Source: Chthoniobacterales bacterium (GTDB taxonomy: Bacteria > Verrucomicrobiota > Verrucomicrobiia > Chthoniobacterales > UBA10450). From it: a stretch of DNA of 64,000 nt. Position numbers and translations under genes: made by a program. Location: contig DATENU010000019.1 in the NCBI GenBank assembly GCA_035274845.1, positions 62,001 to 126,000 on the forward strand, in the 5' to 3' direction. Shown one piece after another: positions 22,999 to 30,797 of the stretch. Numbering within the stretch: position 1 is the stretch's first letter; every line of letters starts with the position of its first letter. Under the pieces are notes generated by a model, which saw only the letters and a list, made by a program, of their open reading frames with translations, did not search any database and was not told where the DNA came from.

Positions 22999-24690
22999 CT
23001 AGATCACCACGCCGCGCAGCGGCCGGCGTTCCTGCCCATCGCGCCGGACCGGCGAAATCTTCACCACGTTTTCCGGATCGAAATCGATCAGCTTGAACCA
23101 GTCTTCGGTCATGTCGGTCGGCGGGAAGATATCGTTCTCTTCGAACTCGGAGACGAAAGCCTGTTGGAGATCGGCTTCGCTGATTCCGTGTTCTTCCTGC
23201 GTCGCGATCGAACGTTTGATGGCCATCCCTTTCGCCCGCTCCACAATCGAAGCAATGATCGCCCCGCTCATCAGGTCGCCGCGGTAAAGCATCTCTTTCC
23301 GTCCGCTCCGCAGCGTGATCTCCAAAAACTTGTTCTCTTCTCTCCGGGCGAACTGAACTTCGAGAATCCGCTCGATCAACTTGTCGATGGCCGCACCAAT
23401 ATTCCTCGATTCCTTGGCCAGGGCGCCGTCGTAGGGCAGGTCGTTCGTGAGATAGATCCGGTAGATATCGCGCGCGCCCTCACGGTTCGGCCGATTTACC
23501 TTGATCTTTCGATCGATTCGGCCGGGACGCAGGATCGCGGGATCAATCAGGTCGGCCCGGTTCGACGCCAGAATAATGACCACGTCGTGGAGCGATTCGA
23601 TTCCATCCATCTCCGAACAAAACATCGGCACCAGCGTGGAAAGAATGTTCGAATAACGCGAAGCGCGCCGGGTCCCGAGGATGCTCTCGGCTTCGTCGAT
23701 GAAAAGAAACGGGAGATATCCTTCCCGCCGTTTCTCTCGGGCCGTCGAAAAAATCTCACGCACAATCCGTTCCGATTCGCCGACCCACATATTGAGGATC
23801 TCCGGACCTTTGACGTGCATGAAGTATTCCTTCATCTCGTCGCCGCTCTTTTCCCGGAGCTGCTTCGTCAGGTTGTAGGCCGTGGCTTTGCCGATAAGGG
23901 TCTTGCCGCATCCCGGCGGACCGTAGAGCAGGAATCCCTTCGGCGTGGCGTGCTGAAATTTTTGAAAGAGCTCGCCGTGAATGAGCGGCAGCTCGATCGC
24001 GTCCTTGATCGCCTCAAGGGCCGCGTCCTGGCCGCCCACTTTTTCCCAGGGTAGTTCGGGAACATCGTCGAGAAAATGCTCGCGCGATTGCGGATGGGAG
24101 AGGAGTTCAAGCGCCACCCGGTAGTTGGGATCGACCCGCACTTCGTCCCCGGATTTTAGCGACGCCTTCATCAACGCCGCCGAACGCTGGAGCACGACCG
24201 ACTGCAAACCATGGTCGGAGCCCACCCGGAGACGTTCCTCTCCGATGACCTCGGTGATTTTCGTCACCGGCCCGGCAGTTTCGAACCCGAGATCGCCGAC
24301 GACGACATACGCTTCGTTGACCAGGACGCGCGTTCCCTTCTGTAAATTTGCCAGCTTGATGCGCGGATCGACGTTGCAATAATAATCCGCGCCGCCGACC
24401 ACGATATGCGCCGTGTTGCGGGCCGGATTGCTCAAATAAGTCCCGATCCGGTTCGCAGGCGAGGTGACCTTCTTGATCACTTCCTCGAGCTTCTCGATCA
24501 TTTGGCGCGCCTCGCCGATCGTTTCCTCCTGCGCCTCAATTTGAGAGCGTATCACGTACAGCTCGCGGCGATGCCGGTTCTCCGGGGGAATCGAAGCCAC
24601 GAGGAGATCGAACGCTTCCAGTAAGCTGAGCTCATGATGCTTCGCTGCATCATCCGGACTTTCAAACTCGGGGCTTCGCTCGTTGTTCAT
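22999..24690 (-). CDS. arc: Proteasome-associated AAA ATPase (ARC/Mpa)
   Basis: 563 residues from ATG 24690 (MNNERSPEFES). An N-terminal coiled coil (about 20-75) is followed by tandem OB-type domains (about 80-200, TRVLVNEAYVVVGDLGFETA). The AAA module has Walker A GPPGCGKT at 257-264, Walker B FLFIDE at about 328-333, ILASNRADLIDPAILRPGRID and an arginine-finger region. This is the architecture of the Pup-recruiting unfoldase hexamer. The C-terminus reads RPLRGVVI and lacks the Gln-Tyr-Leu (HbYX-type) tail that docks actinobacterial Mpa onto the 20S core. It is about 4.2 kb from dop on the same strand, with unrelated genes between. Confidence 0.9.
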   Translation of the reverse strand: MNNERSPEFESPDDAAKHHELSLLEAFDLLVASIPPENRHRRELYVIRSQIEAQEETIGEARQMIEKLEEVIKKVTSPANRIGTYLSNPARNTAHIVVGGADYYCNVDPRIKLANLQKGTRVLVNEAYVVVGDLGFETAGPVTKITEVIGEERLRVGSDHGLQSVVLQRSAALMKASLKSGDEVRVDPNYRVALELLSHPQSREHFLDDVPELPWEKVGGQDAALEAIKDAIELPLIHGELFQKFQHATPKGFLLYGPPGCGKTLIGKATAYNLTKQLREKSGDEMKEYFMHVKGPEILNMWVGESERIVREIFSTAREKRREGYLPFLFIDEAESILGTRRASRYSNILSTLVPMFCSEMDGIESLHDVVIILASNRADLIDPAILRPGRIDRKIKVNRPNREGARDIYRIYLTNDLPYDGALAKESRNIGAAIDKLIERILEVQFARREENKFLEITLRSGRKEMLYRGDLMSGAIIASIVERAKGMAIKRSIATQEEHGISEADLQQAFVSEFEENDIFPPTDMTEDWFKLIDFDPENVVKISPVRRDGQERRPLRGVVI

Positions 24691-24780
24691 TTTGGAAGGC
24701 TGCTCGATTATAAACTGAGCCGAACGCGCCGTAAACCCGCGCCTCGATTCGGCACGTTCCGCTACCAAAGCCGTGCCAGA

Positions 24781-25908
24781 TCAGCGCCGAAATTCAATCT
24801 CAACGATTGGAAGAGTACTATAGGTCGCCCACGTTCCGGTCCCAAAGCGGTTGTCGACCGTCAGCGTGACGGTCGAGATCGCGTTGCCCCGGACGGTGAA
24901 GGTCGCGGGGGTGCGGATGCGAGGCTCGGTATGGTCACCGCGGTCCTGGATAACGGTATCCAACGGAGTGCCGCTGGGATCAGAGGCTTCGAGCCTCCAG
25001 GAGGGCAACGAGGTTGGATTGCCTCCGATCCGCGTGAGGCTAAAGCTCTTGATCGCTGGCTCAAATTCAAAAGCCAGCGTCGTCAGTGGATATTCGCCCC
25101 GGACATTCAGGACGCGGGTGTACCCGCGCGGAACGATCATCCCGGGATCGATATCGTTGATAGATGGTTTGCCGCCGAATGTCTTGAGGCTTCGGATGCC
25201 TTCAGAAAGGAAAGCGTTTGGCTCCAGGAACCCCGGAGGGAAGTCGCTGAAGTTAATTTTGCGGACGTCCCCGGGAGGAGTCGGCGAAGAAGTTTGGGAG
25301 GTGGCAAGGGTTGGCGCTGGGGTTTGAACCTCTCGCTGGCGCTGAAGGATAAAGCCAACTCCGATCCCGACGATGGCCACTGCCGCGGCCAGACCCCAGA
25401 TTGGGAATCTACGTTGACGTGATTTGCCTTCAGTCGCGTGAGATGAAACGGGTCGCGCCTGAGTGTGGCGCAATGCCACTGGCCGCGGGACGGCCGCCGG
25501 TTCCGATTTTCCGAGGAGGGTTGTGATCGAATCCGCCAGGCGCCCGAGATGGTTTTCCAAGGGCGGCGTCATTGCATCGAGCCAATGCGGAGTGCTCAGG
25601 AAGTATTTCAGGTCGTCGTTAAGCCGGACGTCCTCGATTCGAAACTGGAGGATGTGCAATTGCGCCTCGACCGCCAGCTGGACCTCCCGCAAGACCTGAG
25701 AGGAATTGTTCGAGTTCTCCGAGAAGATTAGCACCATCGCTTTGCTTTGCTGGATGGCGCGCGTGATTTCGCCGGCAAACGATCGCCCGAGCTGAACGTC
25801 CCGCGGCGCGACCCAGCAGCGAATCTCCGCATTTTCCAGGGTCGCACAGACTGCGTCGGCCACAGGTTTGTCGCGGGTGGAGTGGGAGATGAAAACGTCG
25901 TGCGCCAT
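24781..25908 (-). CDS. TIR-domain membrane protein
   Basis: 375 residues from ATG 25908. The N-terminal TIR domain (about 1-130) has DVFISHSTRDKPVADAVCAT, CWVAPRDVQLGRSFAGEI and AMVLIFSENSNNSSQVLREV, which includes a Glu at the position used by TIR NADases. A Pro/Arg-rich linker leads to one membrane helix (FPIWGLAAAVAIVGIGVGFIL, about 195-215), then a C-terminal beta-rich domain of about 130 residues, probably outside the membrane. Bacterial TIR proteins act as NAD-cleaving effectors or scaffolds. Here no partner of a known TIR defence system is seen. It lies 90 bases upstream of arc on the same strand, so the two may share a transcript. Confidence 0.85.
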   Translation of the reverse strand: MAHDVFISHSTRDKPVADAVCATLENAEIRCWVAPRDVQLGRSFAGEITRAIQQSKAMVLIFSENSNNSSQVLREVQLAVEAQLHILQFRIEDVRLNDDLKYFLSTPHWLDAMTPPLENHLGRLADSITTLLGKSEPAAVPRPVALRHTQARPVSSHATEGKSRQRRFPIWGLAAAVAIVGIGVGFILQRQREVQTPAPTLATSQTSSPTPPGDVRKINFSDFPPGFLEPNAFLSEGIRSLKTFGGKPSINDIDPGMIVPRGYTRVLNVRGEYPLTTLAFEFEPAIKSFSLTRIGGNPTSLPSWRLEASDPSGTPLDTVIQDRGDHTEPRIRTPATFTVRGNAISTVTLTVDNRFGTGTWATYSTLPIVEIEFRR

Positions 25909-26129
25909 ACCAGGCCAGGCCGCCGCTGTTGTATCCGTTGCCCGGCGAACAGGCAATGGATCAATGGAGGGTCGAAACTCCCGCGAGACCGCAGCGACTG
26001 GCACGGCGTCGCAGAGCTCCGCGGAACGGCGGCGTCGCAGAGCTCCGCCCTTCAGAATCGTACCGAAGAATTTTCCCGCCGTCTGAGTTGCGGCTGGCGA
26101 CAGCCGCCTCTACAATCTGACCCTCGCGA

Positions 26130-26203
26130 GGAGTCTTAGCTCAATTGGTTAGAGCGCCGCCCTGTCACGGCGGAGGTTGCGGGTTCGAGCCCCGTAGACT
26201 CCG
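26130..26203 (+). tRNA. tRNA-Asp (anticodon GTC)
   Basis: A full cloverleaf can be read. Acceptor GGAGTCT pairs with AGACTCC (26196-26202) plus discriminator G. The D arm is AGCTCAATTGGTTAGAGC. The anticodon stem CCGCC/GGCGG has loop CTGTCAC, giving anticodon GTC. The T arm is GCGGG TTCGAGC CCCGT. CCA is not encoded. Confidence 0.97.
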
Positions 26204-26449
26204 GAAAATCTTTCTCTTCCGCTCCTCTCCGTCTTCTCTCCAAAAGCGCCGGAACTCTCTGGGTAATGCGGCAATTGGCTGCGTAAGCGGAATAACGCTG
26301 GTTCCAATTTTCGAGACGTCCCAACCGAAGCGTCGCGAAAACCTCGCAAGTTCCGTCGGGGTCGATAGATGTAGGCTGACGCCGCTGTCGGGGCATTTCA
26401 CGACATTTTTGTCGTGGGTTGAACGGTTTTTCCCCCAATTTCCGGCGCT

Positions 26450-28006
26450 ATGAGCTCACATCTATTTAGAAGCGGTTTACAAGTCTTGGTGTCGCTGTTT
26501 TTTGTAGGGATCTTACCTGCGCAAGGATGGGCAGAGGTTTGGACGGTGTTGAGCGCCGACCCTCTGGAAGATGGTCGTGACGCTTCATTGGCAGACGCAG
26601 CGCAGCTCGCTTACCGCTACGACAAGGGGCAGGACCTTTTGTGGTTTCGCGTAGCCCTGTTCGGCAAGCCGAACCAGGATGCGTTTGGTGTTAACCTTGT
26701 TTTCGACACCGGCAGCGATGACGCCAGCAAAATGAACTGGTGGGGTGCCAATAAAACTTTCAAGTTCGATAGACTTGTGACGGCGTGGGTAACACGCCGC
26801 GGCGACCGATATCAGGGAACGATGGGAATCGGTGACGCGGCTGGATCTCGCGCGAAGCAATTTAACAATCTGTCGCAGGATAATCTGCAACTTCGCATCG
26901 AAGGAGACTCGATCATAATCGGTGTCAAACGCACGGACGTCACTGATAAGATGAAGATGAATCTGATAGCGGCAGTCGGGTCCAATGAGCAGTGGAATGA
27001 CGATGTTCCGGGGGTCGATTCGGTCACCATTGATCTATCATCGGAACGACCGAAGCAAGGATTGCGAGAGATCGATTTGACCCGCAATAACCTCGACCTT
27101 CCGTCAGACTACAAGACGCTTGCGGACGACCAGCCGCCAGTGATCACGAAAAAGGGGAAAGGCCGGCGTCCTTTGATTCTAATTCCGGGCGGGTATTCGG
27201 GCGCGACGTCGTTTGATGGCTTCGTTGATCGGAATGAGCAGAATTTCAGCTTCTACACTGTGACGCCGCCTGGCCTCAACGGGACGGCAGCCCGTCCGGT
27301 CCCTCCAGCCGGCACTAGTCTCAGCGAGTTAACGTGGTCTCGTCGTTTGGAACGGGACATCCTTGATTTGATCAAGCGGGAAAATCTGGTCAAACCGGTC
27401 ATCGTCGCGGAACAGGCGCCGGCTTCCATTGCCGCAACCGAACTTGCTGAAAAGCATCCGGAACAGATCGGCGGCGTAGTTCTCGCCGCCTCGTATCCGT
27501 TCTTTTTTGTACCTTCCCCAAAAGACCCGACCAGAAAGACTCCGGCAACGGCCGGTGAGCGCACCCGCGTGGTTGATGCGGCCGTGGCCGCCAAATGGTT
27601 TAAATACGTTACCCCTGAAACCTGGTTGAGTAATGATACGCCAGCGCAGGCGCTTTCCAATGTGCCGGCGAGGGGCCAGAAAGCCCGAGACGAGCTCGAG
27701 GGGGCCCCGCTTGAGATCAAAATTCGTTATCTGTGTGAATTTTGGGCCTCCGATCTTCCTCGCAATTTCGACAAGTTAAAGGTGCCGCTCATGGCATTAG
27801 TGCCTCAATTCGACGAGAAATTTCTCTCCGAACCGGGCAATTCTACCTTGAAGACAGGCTATCTCGATCGATGGGAAACCGTGAGAAGCCCTCTGGTTGA
27901 GATTGCGAAAATCCCGAATGCCCGATTGCTCGTTCTCGATGATCAACCCGAAAAGACTGACGAGGCCATCACCAAGTTTGTCGATCGAGTTAATAGACGG
28001 GGATAG
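26450..28006 (+). CDS. Exported two-domain protein: CBM9/DOMON-like plus alpha/beta hydrolase
   Basis: 518 residues with a signal peptide (LVSLFFVGILPAQGWA). Residues about 30-210 form a beta-rich domain (LLWFRVALFGKPNQDAFGVN, LVFDTGSDD) like CBM9/DOMON-type domains. Residues about 235-518 follow an alpha/beta-hydrolase plan: RRPLILIPGGYSGATSFDG as the oxyanion strand, the nucleophile elbow region PVIVAEQAPASIAATELAEK, and a late acid/His region. The elbow lacks the usual G-x-S-x-G; Gln-Ala stands where the serine is expected. It may be a non-catalytic or altered hydrolase. It starts about 250 bases after tRNA-Asp. Confidence 0.72.
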   Translation: MSSHLFRSGLQVLVSLFFVGILPAQGWAEVWTVLSADPLEDGRDASLADAAQLAYRYDKGQDLLWFRVALFGKPNQDAFGVNLVFDTGSDDASKMNWWGANKTFKFDRLVTAWVTRRGDRYQGTMGIGDAAGSRAKQFNNLSQDNLQLRIEGDSIIIGVKRTDVTDKMKMNLIAAVGSNEQWNDDVPGVDSVTIDLSSERPKQGLREIDLTRNNLDLPSDYKTLADDQPPVITKKGKGRRPLILIPGGYSGATSFDGFVDRNEQNFSFYTVTPPGLNGTAARPVPPAGTSLSELTWSRRLERDILDLIKRENLVKPVIVAEQAPASIAATELAEKHPEQIGGVVLAASYPFFFVPSPKDPTRKTPATAGERTRVVDAAVAAKWFKYVTPETWLSNDTPAQALSNVPARGQKARDELEGAPLEIKIRYLCEFWASDLPRNFDKLKVPLMALVPQFDEKFLSEPGNSTLKTGYLDRWETVRSPLVEIAKIPNARLLVLDDQPEKTDEAITKFVDRVNRRG

Positions 28007-28189
28007 CGAGCAAGCTCGGAACGGTTCGCGCAAACAGTTCAAGAAGTTCAGCGCCGGGTGTCTTGAGCTGGATCATCGACACGATAAGTAATTCTTCACT
28101 GGCACGACGGTGGGATTCAGTTTCGCGCCGCGGCGGCAAAGAGCAGGCGATGATCAGGAGGGTTCGATCTCGGATAGCCGCGCGCTCGC

Positions 28190-28828
28190 TCAGCTCGACC
28201 GCCGGATCTCGAAGCAGCAGGATGGATCAGTGCCGCGCTGGCAGCGCTCCTTGACCGGAACGCCAATGATCTCGCTAAGGAGTGACTCGGCGATTAGGCA
28301 TGCCTCGGGGTGCTTCGCCGTGGCCGCCGCGATTGGGCAGCCGCGACCGCGGATCACGTCCGTCCCATCGACTCGCTCCACGGTCGCCGCGCCCCCGAGC
28401 TCCGACAGAATTTGCACGGCCAGCTCGATCCGCTGCTGATGGCTTCGAGCAGGGGCTCTCGCCATATTCTCACCAGCAATTTCCCGGCCGACTTCGCGCA
28501 TGGCCTTTCCAAGCTCGCGTGGCCCGAGCCGGCGGGCAATTGCGCCAAGCACAAGATCCAGCAATCGGCCATATGATTTTGGAAAGACGTGTTCCACAGC
28601 GCCGGTCACGGTAAAAAGGGCATGGGGCCGTCGCGAGCCCGCACGGGTTCCCGCCTGGCCGACAAATCCGTCGCGCTCCAGCGTCATCAGATGGGCGCGA
28701 ACCGCGTTGTCGGTCAGCTGCAATTCGGTGGCGAGTTCGCCGACCGTTCGGTCACGTTGCCGCAGCAGGGTAAGGATTTGACCTCGCGTGCTTTGGATGA
28801 GCCGTTTCCGCCAGGGTGAATCGTTCAT
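28190..28828 (-). CDS. SufR-like winged-helix regulator with C-terminal cysteines
   Basis: 212 residues. The N-terminal winged helix shows as TRGQILTLLRQRDRTVGELA, LTDNAVRAHLMTLERDGFVG and a basic wing GTRAGSRRPHALF. The C-terminal part has GRGCPIAAATAKHPEACLIA and later ERCQRGTDPSCCFEI. The C-x12-C spacing followed by further cysteines resembles the Fe-S binding part of SufR-type repressors. An iron-sulfur or redox-responsive repressor is the likely role. It is divergent from the DUF4142 gene, with repeated TTCCAATAA in the shared gap. No suf genes are in view. Confidence 0.78.
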   Translation of the reverse strand: MNDSPWRKRLIQSTRGQILTLLRQRDRTVGELATELQLTDNAVRAHLMTLERDGFVGQAGTRAGSRRPHALFTVTGAVEHVFPKSYGRLLDLVLGAIARRLGPRELGKAMREVGREIAGENMARAPARSHQQRIELAVQILSELGGAATVERVDGTDVIRGRGCPIAAATAKHPEACLIAESLLSEIIGVPVKERCQRGTDPSCCFEIRRSS

Positions 28829-28848
28829 GCAGGTTTCTTGGTATCCGG

Positions 28849-28869
28849 TTCCAATAAATATTCCAATAA
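28849..28869. promoter_or_regulatory. Direct repeat TTCCAATAA, possible operator
   Basis: TTCCAATAA occurs at 28849-28857 and again at 28861-28869, one helical turn apart, in the 80-base gap between the SufR-like gene and the divergent DUF4142 gene. A TTGACT at 28874 could be a -35 box. The spacing suits a regulator binding one face of the helix, probably the neighbouring repressor. Confidence 0.4.
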
Positions 28870-28908
28870 CATCTTGACTAATTGGGTTTCCGGCAAATGC
28901 TTTCGGCT

Positions 28909-29442
28909 ATGAAAACCTACGCACTCTTCTTCTCCGGAATCCTCGCCTGCTCGACGATATTCGTCGCGGGAAACGAAAGCAACGCCGCCACCCCGCCGAC
29001 CGATCCACAGATCGCAATGATCGCGGTGACCGCCGATTCGATCGACATTGACGCGGGCAAATTAGCCGCGGAAAAGTCCTCGAATCCCAAAGTCAAAGAA
29101 TTCGCCGAAATGATGGTGCGCGACCACACTTCGGTGAACAAGCAGGCGACGGACCTGGCTGCAAAATTGAAGCTGACTCCGGAGGAGAGCGACACCAGCC
29201 GGAGCTTGAAAGCCGACGCGGATAAGAACCTCGCCAAACTCAAGGGATTGAGCGGAGCCGCATTCGACAAGGCCTATATCGACAACGAGGTCGCGTACCA
29301 TGAAGCGGTCATCAAGGCGGTTACCGAAACCCTGATCCCAAACACAAAGAACGCGGACCTGAAAAAACTGCTGGAGAGCGCGGGCCCTATCTTCACCTCC
29401 CACCTTACCCACGCCAAAGAGCTTCAGAGTTCCCTCAAATAG
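28909..29442 (+). CDS. Exported DUF4142 (ferritin-like fold) protein
   Basis: 177 residues from ATG 28909 (MKTYALFFSGILACS). After the signal peptide the DUF4142 pattern is clear: AMIAVTADSIDIDAGKLAAE, VKEFAEMMVRDHTSVNKQAT, AYIDNEVAYHEAVIKAV and FTSHLTHAKELQ. The family forms a four-helix bundle with conserved His/Glu residues and is usually periplasmic; function unproven, often linked with stress. Its start lies beyond the divergent SufR-like gene. Confidence 0.9.
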   Translation: MKTYALFFSGILACSTIFVAGNESNAATPPTDPQIAMIAVTADSIDIDAGKLAAEKSSNPKVKEFAEMMVRDHTSVNKQATDLAAKLKLTPEESDTSRSLKADADKNLAKLKGLSGAAFDKAYIDNEVAYHEAVIKAVTETLIPNTKNADLKKLLESAGPIFTSHLTHAKELQSSLK

Positions 29443-29531
29443 GGCCATCTTCGCGATGGTGAGCGAACAGTCCTTCCGTCCGAACCGGAAGGGCTAAGCG
29501 CGCGTGGCCGCGAGGGCCAACAATCTCCAGC

Positions 29532-30299
29532 ATGCTGCAGCCTGAATACATTCACGTTCTGATCAACCCGTTGCCGGTCTACGGCCTGGCCGCGGGATTG
29601 ATTGGTTTGGTCGTAGCGATTTTGCAGCGCAGTCGTCGGGCGACGATCGCCGCGCTTGTCATTGTGCTCATCAGCAGCGCCTCAGCGTGGCCTGTCTACG
29701 AATTGGGCCAGCAAGCGTACGACCGCGTGTTGTCGATGGCGGACAACGACGGACGGGCCTGGCTCGCCGAGCACGCGGATCGGGCTCATAAATTGATTTG
29801 GTTTTTTTATGCGCTGGCGACGTTGAGCGCAGTTGGGCTCGTTCTTCCGATAAGGTGGCCGAGGTCATCGACTTGGTTTGCAACGATCGTCCTGGTCCTT
29901 GGCGCTGCTTGTCTCGGGCTGGGAGGCTATATTTCCTACGCGGGAGGCAGAGTTCGCCATCGCGAATTCCGCCTCGAACCGCCCCCAAACGCATTGCCAA
30001 ACCCGACCGCCCGCGAGACCCAGCCCCCTGGCTCCGCCGATGTTGCCGCCGCTTCACAAGTTACGATCGAGATGGTCAAATATTCACCGGCAGCAATTGA
30101 AATCAAAACCGGCGAAACCGTCGTATGGATCAATAACGACCTGACGCCCCACACCGTCACCTCCGAGGCCGGCGCTGAACTGAATTCAGAGTCAATAGAA
30201 CCCGGATCTTCCTGGAACCACAAGTTCACCCAGGCTGGAATTTTTTCCTATTATTGCACCTTCCACACGGAGATGAAGGGCACTGTTACGGTGAACTGA
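29532..30299 (+). CDS. Membrane-anchored cupredoxin with DUF2231-like N-terminus
   Basis: 255 residues. Four hydrophobic segments (about 10-30, 36-55, 90-110, 117-137) make a DUF2231-like membrane domain. A Pro-rich linker leads to a plastocyanin-type domain (about 175-255): VVWINNDLTPHTVTSE with the first His ligand and FSYYCTFHTEMKGTVTVN with the Cys, His and Met ligands. It would hold one blue copper and carry electrons at the outer face of the inner membrane. The heavy-metal-binding peptide gene follows at 30442. Confidence 0.85.
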   Translation: MLQPEYIHVLINPLPVYGLAAGLIGLVVAILQRSRRATIAALVIVLISSASAWPVYELGQQAYDRVLSMADNDGRAWLAEHADRAHKLIWFFYALATLSAVGLVLPIRWPRSSTWFATIVLVLGAACLGLGGYISYAGGRVRHREFRLEPPPNALPNPTARETQPPGSADVAAASQVTIEMVKYSPAAIEIKTGETVVWINNDLTPHTVTSEAGAELNSESIEPGSSWNHKFTQAGIFSYYCTFHTEMKGTVTVN

Positions 30300-30441
30300 A
30301 TGTCAACGACTTCCAAACGCCTCGACTCAGGCGCTCGTCCCAGGAGAAATTCGGCGCTGACCTTGCTATTTCGGCCAGAGGAAAGCCGCACATGACAAGA
30401 GGGAACCGGAGCGTGTAGACTCCGGATATCTCAACAACGAT

Positions 30442-30672
30442 ATGACCCTAAGAAAAGCAGCGCTAGTACTTGCCGCAATGACCTTGACGATTTGGGTCGC
30501 AACCACATTTGCCGAATCGACGCCAACCCCGACGCCGAGCGCATCGGCGGATTCCCAGGCCAGGAAATATACGTGTCCGATGCATCCTGAGGTGGTGGAG
30601 GACAAGCCAGGGAAGTGTTCCAAGTGCGGGATGACCCTGGTGCCCAAGAAAGAAGAAAAGCCTAAGAAATAA
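30442..30672 (+). CDS. Exported heavy-metal-binding-domain peptide
   Basis: 76 residues with a signal peptide (AALVLAAMTLTIWVATTFA), a short Thr-Pro/Ser-Pro stretch, then YTCPMHPEVVEDKPGKCSKC-type sequence ending GMTLVPKK. The CPMHPE...PGKC.KCGM.L pattern is the heavy-metal-binding domain found at the N-terminus of copper/silver ATPases and efflux proteins. As a free exported domain it probably binds copper or a similar metal. The preceding gene encodes a cupredoxin, which supports a copper context. Confidence 0.88.
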   Translation: MTLRKAALVLAAMTLTIWVATTFAESTPTPTPSASADSQARKYTCPMHPEVVEDKPGKCSKCGMTLVPKKEEKPKK

Positions 30673-30797
30673 CGGCGATCTTACCGGGGAAAAATCCCGA
30701 CTGCGGTTGGGATAACGGATAGACGGGGGCGCATTGGCCTATCGTCGGAAAAGTTGCTTTCTTTTTCGGCAAATTTTTCGGAAAAGGCTGCGGGACC

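Noticed and set aside
22939-24054. A 371-codon + strand frame opposite the ARC gene
   Set aside because: The - strand encodes a clear AAA ATPase with Walker motifs; the + frame has no recognisable domain.
17100-24800. Search for a pup gene near dop and arc
   Set aside because: No short frame ending in Gly-Gly-Gln or Gly-Gly-Glu with a helical acidic body was seen in the gaps.
25999-26050. Short tandem repeat CGGCGTCGCAGAGCTCCG (two copies) upstream of the TIR gene
   Set aside because: Only two units; too little to call a functional repeat or operator.
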